A stretch of 64,000 nt of DNA from Bradyrhizobium diazoefficiens (GTDB lineage Bacteria > Pseudomonadota > Alphaproteobacteria > Rhizobiales > Xanthobacteraceae). The first letter of the stretch is position 1. Every line of letters starts with the position of its first letter. A program made the translations under genes and the position numbers. Where the stretch lies: positions 6,383,001 through 6,447,000 of the forward strand of contig NZ_CP067100.1 in NCBI RefSeq assembly GCF_016616235.1, given 5' to 3'. Below are positions 1 through 8,589 of this stretch, piece after piece. The notes beneath the pieces are model-generated. The model saw only the letters and a program-made list of their open reading frames with translations. It was not told the DNA's origin and ran no database searches.

Positions 1-276
1 GTTGCCGACGCTGCCCTCGGGCAGCGCCGTGAACGGCTCCGACGCCGCGCCGCCCGCAGGCAGCCGGCCGATGGTGCCGGGCTTGCCGAGATTGACCACA
101 AAGAGATTGCCGTCGAGATCGGCGGCGGGCCCTTCGATGCCAAAAGTGTATTCGCCGGCCGGCGTCACCTGCACGCTTTCGAACAGCCTGGTTTCAGCTT
201 GAGCCGTCGTCGTCGCGATGACGATAAAAACGCTACTGCACAGGCACCAGAAATTCCCGCCGGATGTAATAGCCAT
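1..276 (-). CDS. SMP-30/gluconolactonase-family protein, secreted, 3' part outside window
   Basis: The reverse frame opens with ATG at 276 and runs off the left edge, giving 92 residues. A hydrophobic segment ending TTTAQA before ETRLF looks like a cleavable signal peptide, so the product is probably periplasmic. The stretch FGIEGPAADLDGNLFVVN followed by GKPGTIGRL is the opening blade of the SMP-30/gluconolactonase/LRE six-bladed propeller, a family that hydrolyses sugar lactones using a bound metal. The start lies 44 nt inside the 3' end of the preceding sugar-dehydrogenase-like gene, so the two are very probably co-transcribed; dehydrogenase plus lactonase is a logical pair. The catalytic residues lie beyond the edge and cannot be checked. 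Confidence 0.8.
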   Translation of the reverse strand, partial: MAITSGGNFWCLCSSVFIVIATTTAQAETRLFESVQVTPAGEYTFGIEGPAADLDGNLFVVNLGKPGTIGRLPAGGAASEPFTALPEGSVGN

Positions 277-2305
277 CGTCGTCGCTGCACTCGCCGCTCA
301 AATAGTGATCGGCCGGCCGGTAGAACCGGCTGAAGCCGGATTTGTCTACAGCGCTCCTTTGTGTCACCACGACGACCTTGCCGGCCGGTATTTCGCCGCA
401 TTCCCTGTTGTCTCTGCTGAAGAACTTGCGCTGCGGCGGGCCGGCCTTGATCCGCATCCGTGTGCCCGGAACCATTTTCGCGACCAGCAGATCCGCGATG
501 TCGAGCAGCCGCGTGTAGCCGGGCTCGGCCTTCGGCAGGCTCTCGCCGCCCGGCGGCATCAGCTTCTCCGCGCCGATGCCGCGAAGGCGCGTGCGCAGCC
601 TGCCCGAGTCAGGATCGCCCGGATAGATCCAGCCGTCCTGCGACAGCATGAAGCGCAGCACCGTCTTGTCCTTCTCCGCGTCTGACTGTCCTGCCTTCAG
701 GCCGAAATCCGAATGGCAGCCGACGCAGTGCTTCTCGACGAGGCCTTTGCGTAAGCCGGTGAGCCGGATGCTGTTCTGCGCGTCCCTGGCAACGAACGCT
801 GCGAGCTGGTCGATCATCGCCTGGCTGCGCGTGTCGCAAGGCAGCGGCTGAGGCGGATCGCCCGCGGCGCGGTCGATGCGGATCACGGTCTGGTTCTTGT
901 CCTCGACCAGCCAGATCGCGCCGTCCTCCGCGACCGTCATGCCGACCGGCGCGCCTTGCGGCCGCACGCCGTTGACGCGGTGCCAGCCCGCGATCAGCTC
1001 CTCGAACGGCGCGGCGGCGACCTCGCCCGCCTCGGTCTGGAAGCTGTGGGTGGGATCGGCGGCGCAACTGACGTGATAGCGCACCGGCGCGGGCGCGGGT
1101 TTTGGGAAACCGTGATCGTCGACGTCGTAGATGAGGACGCGGCTGCCGGTCGGGCGATAGCCGTGCAGGCCGACCAGCAGCTTGCCCTCCAGCTCCGGAA
1201 ATTTCGTACCGTGATAATAGAGCATCGCGAGCGGCGCGCCGTGCGGCGGCAGTAGCGAGAACGGCGGCTTGTAGAGCGCGTTGGCCGTGCAGAGCGACTT
1301 GTAAGTTCCTGATTGCAGCACGCTCTTGAATTCAGGGCTCGGCGTCGAGAGGTCGTAACAATAGGGCCAGCCGTAATGCCGGCCCTGCTCGATCGCATTG
1401 ATTTCCTCGTTCGGCTTGAAGATGTCGGGCAGGTCGCGGCCGTTCTCGCCCTGCAGGAAGGCGTAGCCGACGTCAGGGAAATTCGGATGCAGCGCCAGCG
1501 CCATCGAATTGCGCAGGCCGCGCGCGTAGACACTGTGCGGCGGATCGGGATCGTTCGGCTTCAAGGCCGGAAAGACGCCGCCCGCGGGTGGCGTGAACAA
1601 CCAGATCGACGCCATCGCGGAGGCGCCCTCGGCGGCGGCGCAGGGTTTTGTGATCGGCGCCGGTGTGATGCAATCGTCGCTGTGCGCGCCGATATTGACG
1701 AACAGCCGACCGCTCTTATCGAACACGAATTGCTTGAGCGGATGCGCGCTCTCGTCGAGCTTCGTGCCGTCAGGCAGCTTGATCATTCGGCCGGGCATGT
1801 GACGGATGATGGTCTCGACCAAGCTGCGCGGATTCTCCGCCAGCGGATCGAAGCGGAAGATCGTCTCCGCGCTCGAGGCGTAGAGCTTCTTGTCGGGGCC
1901 GATCACGAGGCCGAACGGATATTCGATGCCGGTCAGCAACTCCTTGAACCGCTGGCCCTGCGGCGCATGCGGATCGAGCAGCAACAGCCGGCCGTCGGTG
2001 TGGCCCCAGCCGCCCATGTCGGCGACCACGAACAGGTCGCGACCCGGCACCTGGATGATCGAACGCGGAAATTTGAGACGGTCCTCCTCGCTGGCGACAA
2101 GGCCGGCGCAGAACCCCGCCTTCATGTCGATCTGGACTCTGGGAAAGGCGAGATCGCCGCTGCCGCAGCTGTCCGCGCCGATCGCATAGCCGCTTTTCCT
2201 GATCGGCTCGGACGACACCGGGGCGATAGCGAGCAGCGCTCCGACAATAACCGCTGCAAACAAGTGCAGATTTCGGCGTTCGCTCCCGAGTGTGAACTGG
2301 TTCAC
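233..2305 (-). CDS. PQQ-type sugar dehydrogenase-like beta-propeller with C-terminal haem c motif
   Basis: A 690-residue protein with a GTG start and a signal peptide (hydrophobic HLFAAVIVGALLAIAPVSS). Residues of about 50-500 resemble soluble quinoprotein glucose/sorbosone dehydrogenase propellers (VYARGLRNSMALALHP, GRHYGWPYCYD, PVGMTVAEDGAIWLVED). A single CVGCH haem c site follows at about residues 527-531, with MPPGGESLP downstream as a possible axial-Met region. The last 60 or so residues form a further small domain containing two Cys (RECGEI, SGECSDDDG) that I do not recognise. I infer a periplasmic, cytochrome-linked oxidation of a sugar or sugar alcohol. The gene overlaps the lactonase-like gene downstream by 44 nt. 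The substrate is not predictable. Confidence 0.8.
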   Translation of the reverse strand: MNQFTLGSERRNLHLFAAVIVGALLAIAPVSSEPIRKSGYAIGADSCGSGDLAFPRVQIDMKAGFCAGLVASEEDRLKFPRSIIQVPGRDLFVVADMGGWGHTDGRLLLLDPHAPQGQRFKELLTGIEYPFGLVIGPDKKLYASSAETIFRFDPLAENPRSLVETIIRHMPGRMIKLPDGTKLDESAHPLKQFVFDKSGRLFVNIGAHSDDCITPAPITKPCAAAEGASAMASIWLFTPPAGGVFPALKPNDPDPPHSVYARGLRNSMALALHPNFPDVGYAFLQGENGRDLPDIFKPNEEINAIEQGRHYGWPYCYDLSTPSPEFKSVLQSGTYKSLCTANALYKPPFSLLPPHGAPLAMLYYHGTKFPELEGKLLVGLHGYRPTGSRVLIYDVDDHGFPKPAPAPVRYHVSCAADPTHSFQTEAGEVAAAPFEELIAGWHRVNGVRPQGAPVGMTVAEDGAIWLVEDKNQTVIRIDRAAGDPPQPLPCDTRSQAMIDQLAAFVARDAQNSIRLTGLRKGLVEKHCVGCHSDFGLKAGQSDAEKDKTVLRFMLSQDGWIYPGDPDSGRLRTRLRGIGAEKLMPPGGESLPKAEPGYTRLLDIADLLVAKMVPGTRMRIKAGPPQRKFFSRDNRECGEIPAGKVVVVTQRSAVDKSGFSRFYRPADHYLSGECSDDDGYYIRREFLVPVQ

Positions 2306-2509
2306 GTTGGCCCCCGATGTCGCGGCGAAACTTGTTCCATGTCGCGTGAGTGCGGTCCAGTGATGATCACTGCGCTGTGATTAAACCTGTAACGACCTTC
2401 GAGCCGACCAATCTCCGTATATTCCCTTACCGGGCTCGCCCCGAATGTTTCGCGCATGCTTCGGGTGGTATCCGTGTGCCGTCCCAATCGCTTTCTACAG
2501 GAGGCGTCT

Positions 2510-2743
2510 ATGGTCCAGGTCTATTTTCACTGCTCCAATACCGAGGGCACGCTGATCGATCGCAACGGCGCCGCCGTGGCCAGCCTGACCGAGGCGCGCG
2601 ACCGTGCCGCCCAGATCATGAACTCGATGATCCAGACGCCCGGTGCCGAAGACTGGCGCGACTGGGTGATCCATGTCAGCGGCTCCGACGGCGAGGATTT
2701 GTTCGACCTCCCCTTCACCGCCATGCTCGGCAAGCCGCATTGA
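2510..2743 (+). CDS. DUF6894-family small protein
   Basis: A 77-residue protein. I chose the ATG at 2510 because a perfect AGGAGG lies 8 nt upstream; the same frame extends to 2456 without a ribosome-binding site. It begins VQVYFHCSNTEGTLID and continues with ASLTEARDRAAQ, the layout of the DUF6894 family that is abundant in Bradyrhizobium and relatives: a beta strand with YFH, an acidic D-x-x-G turn, then an (L/T)xEAR helix. The function of the family is unknown. A second tiny open frame follows after 9 nt. Confidence 0.8.
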   Translation: MVQVYFHCSNTEGTLIDRNGAAVASLTEARDRAAQIMNSMIQTPGAEDWRDWVIHVSGSDGEDLFDLPFTAMLGKPH

Positions 2744-2752
2744 GGTGATGCC

Positions 2753-2923
2753 ATGCTGTCAATGAACCTCATTATCCAGCCGCTGAGCTTCGTCGCCGCC
2801 AAATGGCAGAAGCTGGTGCGGATCGCCGGCAATCCCTATCGCCCCGAGCTTCACTACATGCGCGGGCCCGGCCCGAAATGGCACGCCAAGTATCAGGCCA
2901 GCCGGTTGAACCGCGGGCTCTAA
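2753..2923 (+). CDS. possible 56-residue hypothetical protein downstream of the DUF6894 gene
   Basis: The ATG lies 9 nt after the DUF6894 stop, with GAGGTGAT just upstream as a possible ribosome-binding site. The product starts MLSMNLIIQPLSFVAAKWQ and is basic in its second half (YRPELHYMRGPGPKW, ending SRLNRGL). No signal peptide or known motif is visible. The same-strand spacing and codon use fit a co-transcribed gene, but length alone gives weak support. Confidence 0.45.
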   Translation: MLSMNLIIQPLSFVAAKWQKLVRIAGNPYRPELHYMRGPGPKWHAKYQASRLNRGL

Positions 2924-2954
2924 GCGCGACAGCATTCCCATCAATTTCCGTCTC

Positions 2955-3050
2955 TTCGTCGTCATGGCCGGGCTCGTCCCGGCCATTCACGTTCTTTCGG
3001 CGCGGATGCCAGGACGTGAATGGCAAGACGTGGATACCGGGTCATAGGCG
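2955..3050. repeat. dispersed intergenic palindromic repeat (CGTCATGGCCGGG type)
   Basis: The sequence contains CGTCATGGCCGGGCTCGTCC and GGCCATTCACGT, then a mirrored GGACGTGAAT and GACGTGGATACCGGGTCA. This is the form of the abundant Bradyrhizobium intergenic repeat, whose arms read as inverted copies and can fold into a long hairpin. This copy is imperfect at its right end. It fills the gap between the small gene ending at 2923 and the gamma-glutamyltransferase-like gene and abuts a truncated gene remnant. Confidence 0.6.
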
Positions 3051-3091
3051 AACGCAAGATAGCGGCGGCGAGCAGGTGCGGTGTCGTCACG

Positions 3092-3163
3092 TCAAGGCTG
3101 GCCGGGCTCGTCGAGCGTCAGGATGCGGACCGCGCCATCCCGCGCCCGTTTCACACCAGCCAT
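3092..3163 (-). pseudogene. possible 5' remnant of an enoyl-CoA hydratase-like gene
   Basis: On the reverse strand a strong GAGGGAGG site precedes an ATG at 3163 and 23 codons, MAGVKRARDGAVRILTLDEP followed by GQP and a stop. The pattern 'short basic start, then V-x-(I/V)-L-T-L-(D/N)-x-P' is the N-terminus of crotonase-fold enoyl-CoA hydratases, but nothing follows it. The dispersed repeat at 2955-3050 lies just downstream, so deletion or insertion at that point is plausible. It is a short match and could be chance. Confidence 0.3.
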
Positions 3164-3246
3164 GTCGCGCCTCCCTCTGGATGTTCTCGTTGGCGGCAAT
3201 GTGCCATCCTTCGCAGGATCAAAACACCAGAGATCAAGACGACATC

Positions 3247-4836
3247 ATGCCTCATCAGTTCAGCCTCAACCAAACCGTCCGCAAACCCGCCGTCACATCC
3301 AGGGGCGGCATCGTCGCCTCGCAATCGCGGCGGGCGGCTGAAGTGGGGGCGCAGGTGCTGGAGGCGGGCGGCGACTGCGTGGACGCGATCGTCGCCACCA
3401 CCTTCGCGCTCAACGTGCTGGAGCCCTGGAATAGCGGCATCGGCGGCGGCGGCGCGATGGTGCTCTACCGCGCCAAGGAAAATCGCTACCAAGTGATCGA
3501 CTACGGCATGTGCGCGCCGCAGAGCCTGCGCGTCGCCGACTATCCGCTCAGCGGCGAAGGCGCGGCCTCCGATCTGTTCCCCTGGCCGCGGGTGAAGGAC
3601 GATCGCAACGTCCACGGCCCCGGCTCGATCGCCGTGCCCGGCGTCGTCGCCGGCATGGAGGAGGCGCATCGCCGCTACGCCAAGATGCCGTGGAAAGATC
3701 TGGTCGCCCCGGCAGCCGCGCTCGCCGGCGAGGGCCTGCTGGTCGATTGGTGGACCACAGTGACGATCTCAGGCTCTGCCGCCGATCTCAGACGCTATCC
3801 CGCAAGCGCAGCAGCGTTCCTGAAGGACGGCCTGCCGCCGAGCGCGCCATGGGGCATCAAGTCCGAGACGCGGCTGCCACAGGACACGCTGAAGGCGACG
3901 CTATCGCATCTCGCCGAGGCTGGACCGCGTGACTTCTATCAGGGCGATCTCGCTAAAAGCATCGCGTCCGATATCAATGTCGACGGCGGCTCGCTGTCGG
4001 TGGCGGATCTCGCGGCGTTCCGCGCCCATCTGCGCGAGCCGCTGGCGATCCCCTATCGCGGCGGCAAGGTGTATGCGACGCCGGAGCTGACGGCCGGCCC
4101 GACCATGGCGCATGCGCTGCGCCTGCTGCAGCAGAGCCTGGAGCCGGCACGCGCGCCCGATGCAACCGCCTATGTCGCATATGCGCTCGTCTTGCAAGCG
4201 GCCTTCCGCGAGCGGCTCAAGGACATGGGCGATGCCGACGGCAAGCGCTCGCTCGGTGCGGAATATCTGGCGCCGGCCTGCACCACGCATTTCTCCGTGG
4301 TCGACCGCCACGGCAACATCGCGGCGGTGACGCAGACGCTGCTCTCCTCGTTCGGCTCGAGATACGTGACACCGCACAGCGGCATCACCATGAACAACGG
4401 CATCATGTGGTTCGACCCGACGCCGGGCACCACCAATTCGCTCGCGCCCGGCAAGCGCTGCCTGTGCAACTATACGCCCGTGATCGCCGAGACCGGGGAC
4501 GGCAAGCGCCTCGCCGTCGGCGCCTCCGGCGGCCGCCGCATTCTGCCCTCGGTGATGCAGCTCGTCTCTTTTGCGACGGATTTCGGCATGGATCTCGATG
4601 GCGCGATCCATCAGCCGCGCATCGACGCCAGCGAGGGCGCAATCGTGATCGGGGACGCGCGCCTGCCGGCCGACATACGCAAGACGCTGGCGGAACGCTT
4701 CGACTACGAAGAGAGCCGGGTGCAGGCTTTGCCGCAAAAATTCGCCTGCCCGAGCGTGGTAATGCGCGACGGCGAGGTGAACTCCGGCGCGGTCGAGATC
4801 TTCCAGCCCTGGGCCGACGCGGTGGCGGAGGGCTGA
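3247..4836 (+). CDS. gamma-glutamyltransferase family protein
   Basis: A 529-residue Ntn-hydrolase relative. The ATG at 3247 gives the usual short N-terminus; an open frame extends upstream without homology. Family landmarks are AAEVGAQVLEAGGDCVDAIVATT (split here only by line), SGIGGGGAMVLY, HGPGSIAVPG and ACTTHFSVVDRHGNIAAVTQTL, where Thr near residue 346 would be both the autoprocessing site and the nucleophile. The sequence MNNGIMWFDP and GASGGRRILPS in the small subunit also fit. No signal peptide is visible, so it may be cytoplasmic, unlike E. coli Ggt. The neighbours (glutamylputrescine-oxidase-like enzyme, amino-acid importer) suggest release or transfer of gamma-glutamyl groups from amines or peptides. 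The exact donor is unknown. Confidence 0.85.
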   Translation: MPHQFSLNQTVRKPAVTSRGGIVASQSRRAAEVGAQVLEAGGDCVDAIVATTFALNVLEPWNSGIGGGGAMVLYRAKENRYQVIDYGMCAPQSLRVADYPLSGEGAASDLFPWPRVKDDRNVHGPGSIAVPGVVAGMEEAHRRYAKMPWKDLVAPAAALAGEGLLVDWWTTVTISGSAADLRRYPASAAAFLKDGLPPSAPWGIKSETRLPQDTLKATLSHLAEAGPRDFYQGDLAKSIASDINVDGGSLSVADLAAFRAHLREPLAIPYRGGKVYATPELTAGPTMAHALRLLQQSLEPARAPDATAYVAYALVLQAAFRERLKDMGDADGKRSLGAEYLAPACTTHFSVVDRHGNIAAVTQTLLSSFGSRYVTPHSGITMNNGIMWFDPTPGTTNSLAPGKRCLCNYTPVIAETGDGKRLAVGASGGRRILPSVMQLVSFATDFGMDLDGAIHQPRIDASEGAIVIGDARLPADIRKTLAERFDYEESRVQALPQKFACPSVVMRDGEVNSGAVEIFQPWADAVAEG

Positions 4837-4869
4837 GGGTTAAGCTGGCTCGATGGCCACGGGCACTGC

Positions 4870-5005
4870 CGCACCTCTCCCGCTTGCGGGAGAGGTCGAC
4901 GCGCTCGGAGAGCGCGGCGGGTGAGGGCTTTGTCCTCTTGGGGGTTCTTCCCGGCGGAGACACCCTCTCCCCAGCCCTCTCCCGCAAGCGGGAGAGGGAG
5001 CGCAC
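4870..5005. repeat. paired CTCTCCCGC palindromes, dispersed repeat copy
   Basis: Two near-perfect palindromes flank the segment: CCTCTCCCGC-TT-GCGGGAGAGG at 4874-4895 and CCCTCTCCCGC-AA-GCGGGAGAGGG at 4975-4998. Between them lie GGTGAGGGCTTT and ACACCCTCTCCCC. The same design recurs at 9345-9505, 28726-28880, 29492-29520 and 34823-34850. It sits between two convergent genes, where the hairpins could also serve as a bidirectional terminator. Confidence 0.7.
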
Positions 5006-5039
5006 CTGCTTCGTAGCCGCAGCACGATCCAACCGCGCT

Positions 5040-6323
5040 CTAGATCCCCAGCCGGTCGCGCACGCGCCCCGCAATCACCGCGGTCGTCACACCGAGCGGC
5101 CAGAACGCGTGCATCGGGATCGGCTTGATGCCGGTCACAGGCATGTCGATCTCGGCCTTGGCGCCGCCGATCAGCCGCCGCGCGAGTTGCGCGCCCATTG
5201 CAGTCGAGAGCGCGACGCCGCGGCCGTTGCAGCCGAGCGAGATCAGGACGCTCTCCGCCGGCTCATGCACATGCGGATAGTGATCCTTGGTGATCGCGAG
5301 GCGGCTGTTCCAGCCGTGGGTCCAGGCCACGCCCTTGAGCTGCGGCCACAGCCGCTCGGCGTAGCGGATCAGATAGGCAACGTCATCAGGCGAGTTGATC
5401 CAGCGCATCGGGCCGCGGCCGCCCATCAGCAGGCGATTGCCCTGGTCGATGCGATAATAGACCGTGATATGGCCGCTCTCATAAAGCACCGGGCGCGTCG
5501 GCATGATCGAGCGGGCGACCTCGTCCGAGAGCGGCGCGGTCGCCGCGATCGACGAAAACACCGGCACGATGGTGCGGCGGAGCGCGGGCCAGAGATCGCC
5601 GGTAAAGCCGTTGGTCGCGAGCAGCACCTTGTCGGCATGCACGACCGCGCGCGGGGTCTCGATCCGCCAGCGCGTGCCCGCGCGGCGGAGCGACAGCGCC
5701 GGCGTCTCGCCATGGACCTCCGCGCCGGCCGAGATTGCCGCGCGCGCGAGACCGCGGGCGTAGCTGAGCGGATGCAGGTCACCGCCGCGGGTGTCGAGCA
5801 TGGCGCCGATGTAGCGGTCGGTGCCGGTCATCTCGCGGAGCTGCTCGCGGTTCAGATACGACACCGGCATGCCGCGGCGAATGCATTGCTGCGCCGTGTT
5901 CTGGATCGCGGCCGCGCTGGTCTCGTTATAGGCGGCGCGCAGCGTGCCGTTCTGCCGTGCTTCGCAGGGGATCTGGTAGCGGCGGATCAGATCATGCGTG
6001 AAGTTCGTCGTGCCGTAGGAGAACGCGATCATGCGGCGGCCGAGCTCCGTGCCGAAATCCGCCTCGATCTTGTCAGGGTCGTGCTTCAGACCCGGATTGG
6101 TGTGACCGCCATTGTTGCCCGACGCGCCCCAGCCCGGCTCCTGCGCTTCCAGCACCAGGGCCTCGACGCCCTGCTCCGCCAGATGCAACGCGGTGGAAAG
6201 CCCCGTGTAGCCGCCGCCGATGATCGCAACGGAAACGTTCCTGTCCGTATCGAGCGGCGGCGTCGCGACCGGCGCGACGGCGGTGTCGGCATAGAGCGAA
6301 GGCGGCAGCGGCAGGCGCATCAT
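5040..6323 (-). CDS. FAD-dependent amine oxidoreductase, gamma-glutamylputrescine-oxidase-like
   Basis: A 427-residue DAO-fold flavoenzyme. The chosen start is the ATG at 6323 (MMRLPLPPSLYADTA), 13 nt after the ABC-ATPase gene stop. The dinucleotide-binding motif IIGGGYTGLSTALHLAE lies near residues 34-50, followed by LEAQEPGWGASGNNGG, the position of the active-site loop in PuuB-like enzymes. C-terminal LISLGCNGRGVALSTAMG completes the FAD site. PuuB relatives oxidise gamma-glutamylated polyamines; other members act on D-amino acids or sarcosine. Co-orientation with a polar amino-acid importer and a nearby gamma-glutamyltransferase-like gene supports a glutamylamine substrate, but this is inference. 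Confidence 0.8.
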   Translation of the reverse strand: MMRLPLPPSLYADTAVAPVATPPLDTDRNVSVAIIGGGYTGLSTALHLAEQGVEALVLEAQEPGWGASGNNGGHTNPGLKHDPDKIEADFGTELGRRMIAFSYGTTNFTHDLIRRYQIPCEARQNGTLRAAYNETSAAAIQNTAQQCIRRGMPVSYLNREQLREMTGTDRYIGAMLDTRGGDLHPLSYARGLARAAISAGAEVHGETPALSLRRAGTRWRIETPRAVVHADKVLLATNGFTGDLWPALRRTIVPVFSSIAATAPLSDEVARSIMPTRPVLYESGHITVYYRIDQGNRLLMGGRGPMRWINSPDDVAYLIRYAERLWPQLKGVAWTHGWNSRLAITKDHYPHVHEPAESVLISLGCNGRGVALSTAMGAQLARRLIGGAKAEIDMPVTGIKPIPMHAFWPLGVTTAVIAGRVRDRLGI

Positions 6324-6336
6324 TGTAAGAGTCCGG

Positions 6337-7068
6337 TCAGAGCGGATGCAGCACGCGCCGCAAGAAATCCTGCGTGCGCGGATGCTGGGGTTGATTGAGC
6401 AGCGCCTTGGCCGGCCCCTGCTCGACAATGATGCCGCCGTCGATGAACAGCACGCGGTCGGCGACGTCGCGGGCAAAGCCCATCTCGTGGGTGACGACGA
6501 CCATGGTCATGCCGTCGTCGGCGAGCTTGCGCATCACGCCGAGCACGTCGCCGACGAGCTCTGGGTCGAGCGCCGAGGTCGGCTCGTCGAACAGGATCGC
6601 CTTGGGCTGCATCGCGAGCGCGCGTGCGATCGCGACGCGCTGCTGCTGGCCACCGGACAGCTGCGGCGGATGCACGTCGGCCTTCTCGGCGAGCCCGACC
6701 CGGGCCAGCAGCGCGCGGCCGCGCTCGTACGCCTGGGCGCGCGGCTCTTTCTTCACGAACAGCGGCCCCTCGATGACGTTCTCCAGCGCCGTGCGGTGCG
6801 GGAACAGGTTGAAGCGCTGGAACACCATCGAGACCCGGGTGCGGATCGCAACGATCGACGGCGCATCGCGATCGACCTTGAGGCCTTCGACGCTGATCTC
6901 GCCGCGGTCGTAGCTTTCGAGGCCGTTGATACAGCGCAGGATCGTGGACTTGCCGGAACCTGACGGCCCGATGATGCAGACCACCTCGCCCTTCTCGACC
7001 TTCGCCGTGATGCCCTTGAGCACCTCGACCTTGCCAAAGCTCTTGTGGATGTCGCTGAGCTCGATCAT
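6337..7068 (-). CDS. polar amino-acid ABC transporter ATP-binding protein
   Basis: A 243-residue ATPase of the GlnQ/HisP class. Walker A is GPSGSGKST, the Q-loop region is VFQRFNLFPHRTALENV (the NLFPH signature of polar amino-acid systems), the ABC signature is LSGGQQQRVAIARAL, Walker B is AILFDEPTSALDPE and the switch His is in VVTHEMGFA. The ATG overlaps the permease stop as ATGA, showing translational coupling. It energises the importer formed with the genes at 7065-8509. Confidence 0.95.
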   Translation of the reverse strand: MIELSDIHKSFGKVEVLKGITAKVEKGEVVCIIGPSGSGKSTILRCINGLESYDRGEISVEGLKVDRDAPSIVAIRTRVSMVFQRFNLFPHRTALENVIEGPLFVKKEPRAQAYERGRALLARVGLAEKADVHPPQLSGGQQQRVAIARALAMQPKAILFDEPTSALDPELVGDVLGVMRKLADDGMTMVVVTHEMGFARDVADRVLFIDGGIIVEQGPAKALLNQPQHPRTQDFLRRVLHPL

Positions 7069-7718
7069 TTCTTGCCGGCCCGCTTCTCGAAGTGACGGAC
7101 CAGCAGGATCAGCGGAATGCTCATGGTCAGGTACATCAGCGCGACCAGCGTGAACACGCTGGTGTTCTTGAAGGTCGAGGAGGCGATCAGCTTGCCCTGC
7201 AGCGCGAGTTCGGCCACCGTGATGGTGGAAGCCTGCGAAGAATCCTTCAGCATCATGATCATGACGTTGCCGTAAGGCGGCAGCACGATGCGCACCGCCT
7301 GCGGCAGCACCACGCGACGCATGGTCAGCCACCAGCCCATGCCGATCGACTGCGCCGCCTCGATCTGGCCCTTGTCGATCGCCTCGATGCCGGCGCGGAA
7401 GTTTTCCGCCTGGTAGGCCGAATAGGCAATGCCGAGCCCGAGGATTGCGGTCTGCAAGGCAGATAACGTGACGCCCAGATCGGGCATCACGAAGTAGAGG
7501 TAAAACAACAGTACGATGATCGGGATGCCGCGGATCAAATTGATCAGGCTGGCGCTGAGCATCGCCAGCGCCTTGATGCCGGAGACCCGCATCATCGCCC
7601 AGATCAGGCCGAGCACCGTCGAGAGCAGCAGCGAGCCGATGGTGACGACGATCGTCAGCGCGACGCCGTTCATCAGGATCGGGAAGAACTCGGCGGCGTC
7701 GTGCCAGAAGCCTTTCAT
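7065..7718 (-). CDS. polar amino-acid ABC transporter permease
   Basis: A 217-residue inner-membrane protein of the HisMQ/GlnP type with about five hydrophobic segments (TIVVTIGSLLLSTVLGLIWA, GIPIIVLLFYLYFVM and others). The EAA loop that docks to the ATPase is IDKGQIEAAQSIGMGWWLT. Only one permease gene is present, so it probably acts as a homodimer. It overlaps the ATPase gene by 4 nt and follows the substrate-binding protein gene by 32 nt. Confidence 0.95.
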   Translation of the reverse strand: MKGFWHDAAEFFPILMNGVALTIVVTIGSLLLSTVLGLIWAMMRVSGIKALAMLSASLINLIRGIPIIVLLFYLYFVMPDLGVTLSALQTAILGLGIAYSAYQAENFRAGIEAIDKGQIEAAQSIGMGWWLTMRRVVLPQAVRIVLPPYGNVMIMMLKDSSQASTITVAELALQGKLIASSTFKNTSVFTLVALMYLTMSIPLILLVRHFEKRAGKK

Positions 7719-7750
7719 CGGCCAGCCTTCGATCGATCAGGTCTTGCCAA

Positions 7751-8509
7751 TCAGCCCTGCGCCTTCTGGCCCCACTTCTCGAGAATCTTGTCGATGGTGC
7801 CGTTGGCCTTGAGCTTCGCAAGCGAAGCATTGATCTTGCCGAGCAACGCAGTTTCGCCCTTGCGCACGCCGATGCCGACCGAGCCGACGGTGACGGGCTT
7901 GTAGCCGTCGACGAGGCGCACCTCGGGGAAGCCGCCCTGCTTCAGATTATAGGCCAGGATCGGATAGTCGGCGTAGCCGGCCTTGAGGCGGCCGGTGTTC
8001 ACGTCGCGCAGGATGTCCGGGATGCTGTCGTAGGCCTTGACCTCGGCGAACAGGCCGGACTTCTTGAGCGCATCGACGAAGGCGGTGCCGACCTGGGCGC
8101 CGACGGTTTCGCCCTTCAGGTCGTCCTGCGTGGCATAGGCCTTGGTGTCGCTCTTCGGCACCACGAGGCCTTCGCCGTAGGTGTAGATCGGGTCGGAGAA
8201 GTCGACGACTTCTTTCCGCGGCGCGGTGATGAACATCGCGGCGGCAATGATGTCGATCTTGCCCGAGGTCAGCGACGGGATCAGCGCCGAGAACTGCATC
8301 GGCTCGATCTGCACGTTGAAGCCGGCGTCCTTGCCCACCTCGGTGACGAGATCGACCATGATGCCCTGGATGGTGTTGGTCTTGGTGTCGAGGAAGGTGA
8401 AGGGAATGCCCGTCGGCGTCGAGCCGACCTTCAGCACCTGCTGCGCCGAAGCCGGCACTACTGCGCAAAGTGCAAGCGCCGCGACCGCGGCCAGACCAAA
8501 ACGCTTCAT
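7751..8509 (-). CDS. amino-acid ABC transporter substrate-binding protein
   Basis: A 252-residue periplasmic protein with a signal peptide (MKRFGLAAVAALALCAVVPASA). The family 3 solute-binding fold is shown by LKVGSTPTGIPFTFLD, GIMVDLVTEVGKDAGF, IDIIAAAMFITAPRKEVVDFS, and GVRKGETALLGKINASL near the end. It is first in the operon with permease, ATPase and flavoenzyme genes. The promoter probably lies in the 161-nt divergent region shared with the XRE-cupin gene, where two matching inverted repeats are found. The ligand cannot be told from sequence. Confidence 0.92.
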   Translation of the reverse strand: MKRFGLAAVAALALCAVVPASAQQVLKVGSTPTGIPFTFLDTKTNTIQGIMVDLVTEVGKDAGFNVQIEPMQFSALIPSLTSGKIDIIAAAMFITAPRKEVVDFSDPIYTYGEGLVVPKSDTKAYATQDDLKGETVGAQVGTAFVDALKKSGLFAEVKAYDSIPDILRDVNTGRLKAGYADYPILAYNLKQGGFPEVRLVDGYKPVTVGSVGIGVRKGETALLGKINASLAKLKANGTIDKILEKWGQKAQG

Positions 8510-8589
8510 CGCATCCCCCTTTCAGTCTGACCGATAACGGCGCTCGCACAGGTCGTGATCAGACGTTGCGGGCCAAGCCGTTTCGGCCT

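Noticed and set aside
4407..6398. A 663-codon open frame spanning the end of the gamma-glutamyltransferase-like gene and the flavoenzyme gene
   Set aside because: It is in the wrong frame for the first and antisense to the second, and crosses the repeat at 4870-5005.
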